Shown: positions 7,167-15,070 of the stretch, piece by piece | How the letters are laid out: every line of letters starts with the position of its first letter | Position numbering within the stretch: position 1 is the stretch's first letter | From: Paludibacteraceae bacterium | GTDB lineage: Bacteria > Bacteroidota > Bacteroidia > Bacteroidales > Paludibacteraceae | Length of the DNA: 41,402 bases | NCBI GenBank assembly: GCA_017387515.1 | Contig: JAFOFC010000064.1 | Span: 1-41,402, forward strand | Direction of reading: 5' to 3' | The notes under the pieces: generated by a model | The model's database searches: none | What the model was told of the DNA's origin: nothing | Seen by the model: only the letters and a program-made list of their open reading frames with translations | Program-made: the position numbers and the translations under genes

Positions 7167-8123
7167 TTACAATCTTATTTGTGTTTGTATTTGATATTTG
7201 TTACGCTCTTGCGACGAACGGCTTAGTAGTTCCCCTAAAAATCCGGTAATAAAAAATTGCGTTCCTAAAATCATGGCCAACATAGCCAAATAAAAATAAG
7301 GTGTATCGGTTACCAAAGGAGCACGCATACCATTAAAAATAGCATACAATTTAATACCTCCCACAATCAACACCGCTATAAACCCTAATAGGAACATGAT
7401 GCTACCCCACACGCCAAAAAAGTGCATGGGTTTTACCCCAAATTTAGACAAGAACCAAAGCGTTAATAAATCAAGGTATCCGTTTACAAAACGATTAAAT
7501 CCAAATTTACTTTGACCAAATTTGCGTGCTTGGTGATGCACCTCCATCTCGCCAATTTTAGAGAAACCAGCTGCTTTGGCCAAATAAGGAATATAACGAT
7601 GCATTTCGCCATACACCTCAATATTTTTAACCACTTCTTTACGATAGGCTTTTAATCCACAATTAAAATCGTGCAATTTTACACCCGATACCTTACGAGC
7701 TGTAGCATTAAATAGTTTACTAGGTAAATTTTTGGTAAATACAGGATCGTAACGTTTCTTTTTCCATCCCGATACCAAATCGTACCCTTCGTTAACTATC
7801 ATATTATACAATGCAGGTATTTCGTCGGGACTATCTTGTAAATCGGCATCCATGGTAATAATCACATCGCCTTTCGCAGCTTCAAAACCACAATAAAGTG
7901 CAGGCGATTTGCCATAATTGCGTCTAAATTTAATGCCTTTAACCTCTACATGTTCTTTAGATAACGCATCAATCACCTTCCACGACCCATCGGTACTGCC
8001 ATCGTCTACAAAAATTACCTCATACAACAAGCCATTAGCATCGGCCACTTTTTTAATCCATAAAAAAAGCTCTTTTAAGGATTCTTCTTCGTTATATAAA
8101 GGTATAACTACTGATATATTCAT
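7167..8123 (-). CDS. Family 2 glycosyltransferase (DPM1/GtrB-like)
   Basis: The 318-residue inner-membrane enzyme has a GT-A domain (1-225) with VVIPLYNEEESL at the N-terminus, the FVDDGSTDGSW nucleotide site, MDADLQDSPDEI with the metal-binding DxD, and the QARKFGQSKFGF block of polyprenol-phosphate mannosyl/glucosyl transferases. Two C-terminal membrane helices follow (about 232-258 and 277-300). By family it should transfer a hexose from a nucleotide sugar to polyprenyl phosphate on the cytoplasmic face. The donor is unknown. Start and stop overlap the DUF4199 gene by ATGA. Confidence 0.88.
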   Translation of the reverse strand: MNISVVIPLYNEEESLKELFLWIKKVADANGLLYEVIFVDDGSTDGSWKVIDALSKEHVEVKGIKFRRNYGKSPALYCGFEAAKGDVIITMDADLQDSPDEIPALYNMIVNEGYDLVSGWKKKRYDPVFTKNLPSKLFNATARKVSGVKLHDFNCGLKAYRKEVVKNIEVYGEMHRYIPYLAKAAGFSKIGEMEVHHQARKFGQSKFGFNRFVNGYLDLLTLWFLSKFGVKPMHFFGVWGSIMFLLGFIAVLIVGGIKLYAIFNGMRAPLVTDTPYFYLAMLAMILGTQFFITGFLGELLSRSSQERNKYQIQTQIRL

Positions 8124-8644
8124 GATTGTGGGTTGTTTTTCTTTTGTTTAAATCGAATAATCAACATATAAATAAGCCCTAAAATTGCCCCTACCAAACC
8201 ATTGGTTGCTATACTATCTGTGGCCAATTGTAAAGGGGTTGGCAACACCATAGTATCTGCAATCTGCTGAAAATTAGCGGCTAAATTAGGATACACCTTA
8301 GCGGTTATTTGAATATTTGCTAGTAAATTTTGGTATAAATTATCAATATAATCGGGCGAAAGGTAAGCATAAAAAACATATTGCACCAAACTAATAATTA
8401 ACGATGCAAATACAAACATAAAGATAGTAAAACTAACAACAGGCAATTGTTGATTTTGCATGTAGCTTTTATTTACCAACCTATACGCATAAAAAGGAAC
8501 AGCTATGCTACACCCAATGTACAATAGTAAGCAAGGCAAAAATACCAATAATAATTGCATACACGAATGCATGGTTACTTCTGCTGCAAAACGAATCAGC
8601 AATAGCAAGGCTAAATAAGGGGCGTATGCAGCTGCATATTTCAT
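8120..8644 (-). CDS. DUF4199 family membrane protein
   Basis: The 174-residue integral membrane protein has about four hydrophobic segments and a soluble loop (about 95-135) that includes SPDYIDNLYQNL. It fits DUF4199, a family often placed just before a GtrB-like glycosyltransferase in Bacteroidota, which is the arrangement here. It may assist glycolipid transfer, but no function is established. I chose the second ATG (8644) because AGAGGTGA lies 6-7 nt upstream as a ribosome site; an ATG at 8662 is also open. It is the first gene of a six-gene operon driven from 8688-8718. Confidence 0.7.
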   Translation of the reverse strand: MKYAAAYAPYLALLLLIRFAAEVTMHSCMQLLLVFLPCLLLYIGCSIAVPFYAYRLVNKSYMQNQQLPVVSFTIFMFVFASLIISLVQYVFYAYLSPDYIDNLYQNLLANIQITAKVYPNLAANFQQIADTMVLPTPLQLATDSIATNGLVGAILGLIYMLIIRFKQKKNNPQS

Positions 8645-8687
8645 AAAGTCACCTCTAAACATAATTATGCATAATAAAATTGGTATG

Positions 8688-8718
8688 CAAAGTTAGTTAA
8701 ATAATGATGCCTTGCAAG
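8688..8718 (-). promoter_or_regulatory. Promoter of the DUF4199-GT2-nitroreductase operon
   Basis: The minus-strand CTTG (8718-8715), 19 nt and TAACTTTG (8695-8688) fit the Bacteroidota consensus with one -33 change. Confidence 0.7.
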
Positions 8719-8790
8719 AACATCGGTTTTAATTTTGCTATTTTTTGTTTTTTTTCGGGTCTATCCACTTTTAAATCCAAAATATTGCAT

Positions 8791-8798
8791 TATATTTG
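8791..8798 (+). promoter_or_regulatory. -7 box of the SRP RNA promoter
   Basis: TATATTTG matches TAnnTTTG and ends 5 nt before the first paired base of the SRP RNA. T-rich sequence 18-20 nt upstream may serve as the -33. Confidence 0.65.
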
Positions 8799-8803
8799 CA
8801 CCC

Positions 8804-8900
8804 GGAAAGGTTCTGCACGACCAGCTCCCTTTGAATCCCCCAGGGCTTGACCGCAGCAAGGGTAATTAGGTTGAGCGGTGCGATGCAGATCGCCTTTCCT
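8804..8900 (+). ncRNA. ffs: Signal recognition particle RNA (small 4.5S type)
   Basis: About 97 nt. The ends pair (GGAAAGG 8804-8810 with CCTTTCC 8893-8899) and are followed by a T-run that ends the transcript. Inside are the arm TCTGCACGACC opposed by GGTGCGATGCAGA, and the Ffh-binding helix with CCCAGGG on one side and GCAGCAAGGG on the other, the diagnostic SRP signature. The apical loop reads GGGCTTGACCGC instead of the common GGAA tetraloop between C and G pairs. The RNA recruits ribosomes to the membrane with Ffh and FtsY. Bactofilin follows 33 nt later. Confidence 0.88.
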
Positions 8901-8933
8901 TTTTTTTGTAATATCTCACTTAAAAGAAATAAT

Positions 8934-9308
8934 ATGTCTAAATCGAATAATTTTTCTGAACACAACGTCATTGCAGCAGGCACCATTATTAAAGGTGATA
9001 TTACCACCGATGGCGATTTTCGTATAGACGGCAAAATAGAAGGTACCATTGCCTCTAAAGGTCGTATCATAGTTGGCAACAGCGGCAATATTACTGGTAC
9101 GGTAAAAGCAGAAAACATTGACGTAATGGGTTACATAGAAGGAACCATTATTGTTAACGACACCTTATCGCTAAAATCAACTGCTAAGCTAAAAGGCGAT
9201 ATTAAAACCAGCATTTTAGACATTGAACAACGCGCCGAATTTAACGGAACTTGTTCTATGGGCAAGGAAGAACCTGCTCAACCTAACCCTAAAAATCAGA
9301 AAAAATAG
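8934..9308 (+). CDS. Bactofilin family cytoskeletal protein
   Basis: The 124-residue protein is a bactofilin: after a short polar N-tail, residues 15-100 are a right-handed beta-helix built of short turns with glycine and small hydrophobics (GTIIKGDITTDGDFRIDGKIEGTI, one turn after another), then a Pro/Asn/Lys-rich tail. Such proteins polymerise without nucleotides into filaments that organise envelope machinery. I used the ATG at 8934; an upstream in-frame ATG at 8847 would lie within the SRP RNA. The stop TAG overlaps the proposed ATA start of the next gene. Confidence 0.88.
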   Translation: MSKSNNFSEHNVIAAGTIIKGDITTDGDFRIDGKIEGTIASKGRIIVGNSGNITGTVKAENIDVMGYIEGTIIVNDTLSLKSTAKLKGDIKTSILDIEQRAEFNGTCSMGKEEPAQPNPKNQKK

Positions 9309-9802
9309 TACGCATCGGTTTATTATCGGATACACACGGCTATTGGGACGACCGATACGCCGTGTTTTTTTCTTCCTGCGACGAAATTTGGCACGCAGGA
9401 GACATAGGCGATTTGTCTATATACAATAAATTAATGCAGCTAAAACCCGTTAGAGCTGTAGTGGGCAACATAGACGGTTACCCTTTGCGTCAAATGCTCC
9501 CTTTGGTACAACTATTTGAAGTAGAAAAAGTAAAAGTACTGCTTACGCACATTGGTGGTTATCCAGGAAAATACGCAGCGGGCATAGGCGCGCAGTTGCA
9601 AGCCAATCAAACTACCCTTTTTATTTCGGGCCACTCGCACATTCTAAAAGTAATGTACGACCCAACCTACAAATTACTACACATCAATCCTGGCGCAGCA
9701 GGTCGCCAAGGGTTTCACAAAGTTCGCACACTAGTGCGATTTGTTATCGACCAAGATAAAATAAAGGAGTTAGAAATTAAAGAAATTCCGCTTAACGAAT
9801 AA
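9305..9802 (+). CDS. YfcE/MJ0936-type metallophosphoesterase with non-standard start
   Basis: All metal-site motifs of small calcineurin-like phosphodiesterases are present in one frame: SDTHG, IWHAGDIG, VVGNID, THIGGYPG and SGHSH. Relatives cleave phosphodiesters or modified nucleotides; the substrate here is unknown. The first motif is encoded at about 9326-9340, but between the in-frame stop at 9290 and this motif there is no ATG, GTG or TTG. The best candidate is ATA at 9305, overlapping the bactofilin stop as ATAG, exactly where an ATG would normally be. The first regular start, GTG at 9362, would remove the essential SDTHG. The 3' end overlaps the convergent T9SS gene by 11 nt. It is either a functional gene with an AUA start or a start-codon mutant. 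Confidence 0.75.
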   Translation: MVRIGLLSDTHGYWDDRYAVFFSSCDEIWHAGDIGDLSIYNKLMQLKPVRAVVGNIDGYPLRQMLPLVQLFEVEKVKVLLTHIGGYPGKYAAGIGAQLQANQTTLFISGHSHILKVMYDPTYKLLHINPGAAGRQGFHKVRTLVRFVIDQDKIKELEIKEIPLNE

Positions 9803-11114
9803 GGTTAATATCACCCTTATACACATACTTCATAGGGTTACCATCTTCGTCTTTATCGGCTCCTACTGCTTCTATAATGTAGAAATAAGCACCTTCGGCA
9901 GCAGGTTTCCCTCCAATGGTACCATCCCATCCCTTAGCAGGATCGTCCCAGGCATAAACCAATCGTCCCCATACATTATACACCTTAGCTTTGAACGATA
10001 CCAACGATTTGTAAGATACCTTAAACTCGTCGTTTCGGCCATCTCCATTAGGGGTAAACAAATTGGGCACTTCTAACAGCGAATTCACTACTTCTATGGT
10101 TTAAACCGCTTCGCTCAAGCAATTTTGCGCGGGCAAATCAGAAGGCGAATTATTGGTGGTTTGTATGCGTAAGTAGTAAGTACCATGGGTTTCGAATGTA
10201 TACCTAAAATCTTGTTCTGACGAACGTATCTGACAGGTATTAAACTCTTTATCGGTAGACAAACACCATTCGTAAAAGAACGCCGCAGGGCTTGCATGAT
10301 TTAATATTTCGATATTTAAAGGTGCTGATCCGCTTAATTTTTTATCGGACGAAATATCGCGATCGCCCTCGTTGGTAGCCTCTTCGCGAATACGAACCGA
10401 AGCCTCTAAGTTAGTTTCGACAGCATACACATCCACAGGGTCGCTTTCGATACGTTGTATTTGATCAAAAGCAATAGCAAATTGGTCACCTTCTACTAAA
10501 TAGGTAGTTACATCTAAAGGTGATGCCACCACGATATCGGTAGCCAATGGAATACTATCGGTTACTGTTTTTACCAAATAACTACCTTCGGCATAATACG
10601 TTGAATCGTAGGTTAATCGAATCATACGTTCCACCTCAAAAGGCACTTTATTGTGTTGCAAGGTATCGTACTGTAAGGACAACGCATCCCATTGTAATTC
10701 AATTTGATACGAAGTACAACGATCTTCTAAGTTATCGTGCACTTTTATGGATTGAAACGACAAAGGAAAGGCCTGATACTGAAATACCCATACCCACTTA
10801 TCGGGCATGCCTTCGGCTACCAAATGATACCCCACAGAAGGTTCTGCCACCAACGGAATTTCTGTTGATAAAACATCCACGTCGGTATGTAATAAGGTTT
10901 CTTCTTCGGCCCCCAATGCATAACTATACCAATTAAACGTACGTGCTTCGGAATCTTGATAAGTTAACTTTGCCTCTGCAGCATCGTCTATAACAAAAAC
11001 ACTATCAATATTTTCTTGCTCAACCCCTACAACCTTAGCACCGGTTATAGAAAATTGGGCAAAAGCAAAAGCCGAAAAGCAACTAGCTAGTATACTAAAG
11101 ATTATTCGTTTCAT
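9792..11114 (-). pseudogene. T9SS-sorted surface protein with an in-frame stop
   Basis: A signal peptide (MKRIIFSILASCFSAFAFAQ) starts at 11114, followed by about 310 residues of beta-rich, Ig/PKD-like sequence with paired cysteines. The frame then reads LSEAV and a TAA at 10103-10101. The same frame continues without shift as TIEVVNSLLEVPNLFTPNGD into a complete gliding-motility-type C-terminal domain (FTPNGDGRNDEF to the end), the signal used by the type IX secretion system. One base change would restore a protein of about 440 residues. Without readthrough the first part would be exported to the periplasm but not sorted. A sequencing error is possible. A TATCTTTG box lies very near the start on this strand. 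Confidence 0.8.
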
Positions 11115-11207
11115 AGATGGGAACAAAGATAATACAAATTTCACCTTTCTGGTTCATCAACTATCATTTAATTTCACTAACTTTACACCCCGAATATTTA
11201 TAAAGGT

Positions 11208-13094
11208 ATGAAAAAACAATTTTATTGGTTACTTTTAAGTGCATTGATGGTAGGAACACTTGCTTTTGCAAAAGCTACAAACTACCCTACCATGACAGAA
11301 AATGGTAAAACTTACTACTTGTATACTGTACAAAAAAGCGAAGGCTTATATGCTATTAGCCAACGTTTTAGCGTACCACAAGCCATTATTATAGAAGCAA
11401 ACCCTGGTATAGAGCAAGGTTTAAAACTAGGACAACAAATTAAAGTTCCCAAAGTAGAAGCTACAAAGCAACAAAAAAGCGCTGCAGTTAAAGTGGGAAA
11501 AAATCAACACGTTGTTAAAGCAAAAGAAACACTGTATAGTCTTTCTAAAAAGTACCATTGCACAGTAGATGAATTGCTAGAACTTAATCCATGGGCTACC
11601 CATTTAACCATCGGTTCTGTGTTGCAAATCCCACAGAATAAGGTCGAAAGTCAGAGCAAGCCGAGCGCAGAGACAAGCTCGCTTGGCTATGCCGAGGCGC
11701 AGCCTGACTTCATGAGCAAAGCGAATAAAAGTCAAAAGTCGAAAGTCGAAGGTCAGGGCAAGCCAAGTGCAGAGACAAGCTCGCGTGACTATGCCGAGGC
11801 GCAGCCTGACTTCATGAGCGAAGCGAATAAGGTCGAAAGTCAAAAGTCGCAAGTCGAAGGTCAGGGCAGGCCGAGTGCAGAGACAAGCTATGCCGAGGAG
11901 CAGCCTGAAGTCATGAGCGAAGCGAATAAAGGTCAAAAGAAGAAAAACATTTGGGCTTGGTTTCATAAATCGAAAAACGACAGCCTTGCTACAACCGCAG
12001 ATAGCGCCAATACCAACGAAACACCCGTGCTAATTGCCAAAGAATCAAGCATTAAAGTAGGTATCTTATTGCCTTTTATGCTCGATTCTATCAACCGCGA
12101 TGCCAGCATGGATCGTTTTATTGATTTTTACCAAGGTTGCTTAATTGCCATCGATTCGTTGGCTAAAAATGGGTTAACTACCGATGTATATACCTTTGAT
12201 ATTGGTTCAGACCCTTTAAGTTTACAACAAGCACTTAACCAAGTTGCCATGGCCAATGTAAACTTACTAATTGGGCCTGCCTACCAAAATCAGGTATCCG
12301 AAGTGGCCACTTTTGCTGCCAAACACAAAATCCCAACGGTTATTCCTTTTGCTTCAAATGTTGCAGGTATAAATAATAACCCTTACCTATTTCAGGTGGT
12401 TACCCCACAAAAAGAGTTGTACCAACATTTAATACAAAAATGCTATACCGTATTCCAAGATAAACACATTATTTTGGTAAAACCATACATGGTTGCACAA
12501 TATAACAAGGCCGATTTTGCCAACCAACTAGTAGCTAGCCTACAAGCAAACAACATAGCTTATTCTAGCATTTCTGACACGCAAATAGCCACCGATGTTG
12601 ATTCTATTGCAGCCTTGCATCCTTATCAAGAATGCGTTGTTATTATGCCAAGTACACACGGTGTTGCCTTAAATAAATTAGGAGAAGCTGTTTCGCAACT
12701 TAAACAAACCAATATAGCTTTGTTCGGTTTTCCCGAATGGAATAACTTAGGTATCAACGAATTGTACAACAAAAAAATGTACCAATTTACCAGTTATTAT
12801 GCTTCGTTTAACGATGCGCGCATCATTCAGTTTTACCAACAAATGAACGATAAATTTGGTTTGCCCAAAAACATACAACAAAGTCCTAATTTTGCCCTAT
12901 TTGGCTATGATATATGCTTGTTCTTCTTGCAACAATACCAAATTTACGGCCAACACTTTACACACTATCTACCTAATACAGAGGTAAATGGATTACAAAT
13001 GAACTTCTTATTTGAACAAGTAGATGGAGGCGGTTATTGGAATGTTGGCACCATCGTTAATCAAATAGACAAAGACGGAATTTCTACCTTGTAA
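11208..13094 (+). CDS. LysM and receptor-type ligand-binding domain protein with repeat-derived linker
   Basis: The 628-residue exported protein has a signal peptide (1-22), LysM 1 (about 37-85: YTVQKSEGLYAISQRF), LysM 2 (about 97-143: HVVKAKETLYSLSKKY) that should bind peptidoglycan, and from about 280 a periplasmic-binding-protein type 1 fold (VGILLPFMLDSINRD, FYQGCLIAIDSL, LLIGPAYQNQV). This domain order is common in Bacteroidota; the ligand is unknown. Between them, residues about 145-244 are three repeats of PSAETSS..YAEAQPDFMS and ANK with KVESQ-like spacers. At DNA level these are copies of the intergenic cloverleaf repeat plus heptamers, inserted in frame. The PorT-like gene follows after 1 nt. 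Confidence 0.85.
   Translation: MKKQFYWLLLSALMVGTLAFAKATNYPTMTENGKTYYLYTVQKSEGLYAISQRFSVPQAIIIEANPGIEQGLKLGQQIKVPKVEATKQQKSAAVKVGKNQHVVKAKETLYSLSKKYHCTVDELLELNPWATHLTIGSVLQIPQNKVESQSKPSAETSSLGYAEAQPDFMSKANKSQKSKVEGQGKPSAETSSRDYAEAQPDFMSEANKVESQKSQVEGQGRPSAETSYAEEQPEVMSEANKGQKKKNIWAWFHKSKNDSLATTADSANTNETPVLIAKESSIKVGILLPFMLDSINRDASMDRFIDFYQGCLIAIDSLAKNGLTTDVYTFDIGSDPLSLQQALNQVAMANVNLLIGPAYQNQVSEVATFAAKHKIPTVIPFASNVAGINNNPYLFQVVTPQKELYQHLIQKCYTVFQDKHIILVKPYMVAQYNKADFANQLVASLQANNIAYSSISDTQIATDVDSIAALHPYQECVVIMPSTHGVALNKLGEAVSQLKQTNIALFGFPEWNNLGINELYNKKMYQFTSYYASFNDARIIQFYQQMNDKFGLPKNIQQSPNFALFGYDICLFFLQQYQIYGQHFTHYLPNTEVNGLQMNFLFEQVDGGGYWNVGTIVNQIDKDGISTL
11648..11710 (+). repeat. Cloverleaf repeat, coding copy 1
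   Basis: Closing stem AAGTCAG (11648-11654) / CTGACTT (11704-11710), 7 perfect pairs. Central hairpin CAAGC-TC-GCTTG (11674-11685). Side arms are at the same places as in the intergenic copies. 63 nt, preceded by GTCGAAA and followed by CATGAGCAAAGCGAATAA. Confidence 0.8.
11750..11812 (+). repeat. Cloverleaf repeat, coding copy 2
   Basis: Closing stem AGGTCAG (11750-11756) / CTGACTT (11806-11812) with one G-T pair. The central hairpin has one mismatch. 63 nt, preceded by heptamers GTCAAAA, GTCGAAA, GTCGAAG and followed by CATGAGCGAAGCGAATAA. Confidence 0.78.
11858..11911 (+). repeat. Cloverleaf repeat, coding copy 3 (decayed)
   Basis: 54 nt: the central hairpin is shortened by 9 nt and the closing stem AGGTCAG / CTGAAGT has lost two inner-to-outer pairs. 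The loss is a multiple of three, so the reading frame is kept. Confidence 0.7.
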
Positions 13095-13095
13095 C

Positions 13096-13770
13096 ATGAA
13101 GAAATTTGGATTTTTGCTAGTTTGTATATTGTGTTCGGGTGGTTTGTGGGCGCAATACACCTACATCGAACCCGAAATATACGTGGGTACCAACCAAGGG
13201 GTGGCACTGATGAACACGGTGGGTTTTAGTCCTTCTGTTAGCCAAGATTTTGATTTTAAATACAATGGTGGTTTTACATTCCGTTACATTGGCCAACGCT
13301 ATTTTGGAGTGATAGCCGAACTAAACTATGCCCAACGTGGGTGGAAATCAACCTCTTCTATCACAGGCGAAACCTATAGCCGCAGATTGGATTACTTAGA
13401 AATACCTTTTTTAGCACATATCTATTTTGGTAAAGATAAATTCCGTTTTTTTATCAATCTAGGGCCTAAAATTCGCTTTTTAGTAAACGACGACGCCACT
13501 GCACCTTTTTCTGTCAATCCAGGAAAAGAGCAAACCAAAGAAATTGAAAACATATTTGATTATAGCATCTGCGGGGGATTGGGCATAGAGTTCCCCACCA
13601 AAAAAGCAGGAAATTTTATTTTAGAAGCCCGTTACGATTATGGGTTGGGCAATATCTTTAAAAACAACAAAGGCGAAGATTTTTCGTTATCCAACAACCA
13701 AGCCATTACCGTATCGATAGCGTACTTATTTAATGTAAATCAGAAAGGAGAAAGGAGAAATGAGAAATAA
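13096..13770 (+). CDS. PorT-like outer-membrane beta-barrel protein
   Basis: The 224-residue product has a signal peptide (1-19, ending LWAQ) and the eight-strand-type barrel pattern of the PorT/outer-membrane beta-barrel family (GGFTFRYIGQRYFGVIAELNYAQRGW, FRFFINLGPKIRFLVN, ICGGLGIEFPTKKAG). PorT members are linked to type IX secretion, which fits the sorting domain next door, though many paralogues have no known job. The natural barrel end would be ITVSIAYLFN, closing on an aromatic strand. Instead about nine more residues (QKGERRNEK) follow, encoded by a GAGAAAG/GAGAAAT heptamer array that also holds the stop codon. Confidence 0.75.
   Translation: MKKFGFLLVCILCSGGLWAQYTYIEPEIYVGTNQGVALMNTVGFSPSVSQDFDFKYNGGFTFRYIGQRYFGVIAELNYAQRGWKSTSSITGETYSRRLDYLEIPFLAHIYFGKDKFRFFINLGPKIRFLVNDDATAPFSVNPGKEQTKEIENIFDYSICGGLGIEFPTKKAGNFILEARYDYGLGNIFKNNKGEDFSLSNNQAITVSIAYLFNVNQKGERRNEK
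13743..13768 (+). repeat. Heptamer array GAGAAAG/GAGAAAT at gene junction
   Basis: A partial unit, then GAGAAAG, GAGAAAT and GAGAAAT. It codes the last residues of the PorT-like protein, contains the T of its stop codon, and provides the purine-rich ribosome site for the next gene. Confidence 0.7.
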
Positions 13771-13771
13771 T

Positions 13772-14296
13772 ATGATGTACCAATTATTACAAAAACGCCG
13801 CAGTTACCGTAAATTTACAGAGCAAGCGGTAGAACAAGAAAAAATAGACCAGTTGTTGCACAATGCCTTGATGTCGCCATCGGGCAAAAGCATTAATCCA
13901 TGGGAAATGATAGTGGTTACCGATAAAGAAACCCAAGTTAAATTAGCTGGTTGCAAACCCTTTGGTAGTGCCTTTGTAGCAGAAGCACCCCTATCTATTG
14001 TCATTATTGCCGATACTACTAAAAGTGATGTATGGGTAGAAGACTGCTCGATTGTAGCTTTTAACCTACAACTTACCGCCGAAGATTTGGGATTGGGTAG
14101 CTGCTGGTCGCAAGTGCGTCAACGCATGTCGCCCACCGAAGGGGTATCCACCGACCAATACGTAAAAGAATTGCTAAACATTCCCGAGCACTATGCTGTA
14201 GAATGTATCATTAGCATTGGTTACAAGGGCATGGAACGCAAACCCTTTAACGAGGATAAATTGCAATTTGAAAAGATACACAACAACACCTTCTAA
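13772..14296 (+). CDS. Nitroreductase family protein
   Basis: The 174-residue FMN-type nitroreductase starts LLQKRRSYRKFTEQAV, with the RRS motif that grips the FMN phosphate, then ALMSPSGKSINPWEMIVV, and ends with CIISIGYKGMERKPF. The sequence differs from the nitroreductase at 6132, so the two are not a recent duplication. Three ATGs compete for the start (13760, 13772, 13775). I prefer 13772 because the first would code repeat-derived residues and lies only about 3 nt from the AGGAG; this is uncertain. It is part of the plus-strand run from 11208 on, with 3 nt to the next gene. Confidence 0.85.
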   Translation: MMYQLLQKRRSYRKFTEQAVEQEKIDQLLHNALMSPSGKSINPWEMIVVTDKETQVKLAGCKPFGSAFVAEAPLSIVIIADTTKSDVWVEDCSIVAFNLQLTAEDLGLGSCWSQVRQRMSPTEGVSTDQYVKELLNIPEHYAVECIISIGYKGMERKPFNEDKLQFEKIHNNTF

Positions 14297-14299
14297 ACC

Positions 14300-15070
14300 G
14301 TGAACAAGGTTGTTGTTATAGGTACAGGAAAAGTAGCATCGCACCTTACCAAAGCGTTGCTAGCCATGGGTGCAGACGTGCTGCAAATTGTAGCACGTAG
14401 TCAGGCTTCTGCCCAACGCATGATGGCAGAAGTAGGCACTACACTGCCCTATACTACCCAAAAATCGGCCGTAGTAAACCATGCCGATTTGTACATTTGC
14501 AGCGTAAAAGACGATGCCATTGCCCAAGCAGTAGATGGTATCAATATTCCAGGAAACGCCCTATTGGTGCACACCTCTGGCAGCACCGACAGCCAAGTTT
14601 TGGCCCTATTTGCCGCCAATTTTGGGGTGTTATATCCGCTACAAACCTTTTCTTATGGCAAAGAGGTAGATTTTAGTAAAATTGCCTTATATATCGAAGC
14701 GAATAACACTATATTTCAAAACAAATTACATCTATTCGCAAATAGATTATCGCCTAATGTAAAGGTAGTAGATTCGGCCATGCGCGCTAAGGTACATTTG
14801 GCGGCTGTTTTTGCTTGCAACTTTACCAACCACCTATACGCACAAGCCGAAAAAATATTGGCCCAGGTAAATTTGCCTTTTACCGATTTACTATCGTTGG
14901 TAGATGAAACTACCCAAAAGGTACATACCCTATCGCCTAGCCAATCGCAAACAGGCCCTGCCGTTAGGCGCGACCAACCCATTATTGAAAAACATTTATC
15001 GCAACTAGATGGCAAGGCAAAAGCCATTTATCAGCTACTAACCGAAAGCATACAAGATGACCAACTTTAA
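14300..15070 (+). CDS. Rossmann-fold plus DUF2520 protein (P5C-reductase-like)
   Basis: The 256-residue protein has an N-terminal NAD(P)-binding Rossmann fold (VVVIGTGKVASHLTKAL) and a C-terminal helical DUF2520 domain (about 125-250; AKVHLAAVFACNFTNHLYA, ETTQKVHTLSPSQSQTGPAVRRD). This layout resembles pyrroline-5-carboxylate and ketopantoate reductases, but the substrate is not known. It starts with GTG 3 nt after the nitroreductase stop, and its end overlaps the next gene by 14 nt. The order DUF2520, KdsC-like HAD, UbiA, Maf is a set I associate with Bacteroidales genomes. Confidence 0.82.
   Translation: MNKVVVIGTGKVASHLTKALLAMGADVLQIVARSQASAQRMMAEVGTTLPYTTQKSAVVNHADLYICSVKDDAIAQAVDGINIPGNALLVHTSGSTDSQVLALFAANFGVLYPLQTFSYGKEVDFSKIALYIEANNTIFQNKLHLFANRLSPNVKVVDSAMRAKVHLAAVFACNFTNHLYAQAEKILAQVNLPFTDLLSLVDETTQKVHTLSPSQSQTGPAVRRDQPIIEKHLSQLDGKAKAIYQLLTESIQDDQL

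Noticed and set aside
9362..9802. GTG at 9362 as start of the phosphodiesterase
   Set aside because: It would remove SDTHG, the first metal-binding motif, which is present in frame upstream.
11604..11966. 120-residue antisense reading frame in the LysM gene
   Set aside because: It exists only because the repeats lack stops on the other strand; the plus-strand gene has signal peptide and domains.
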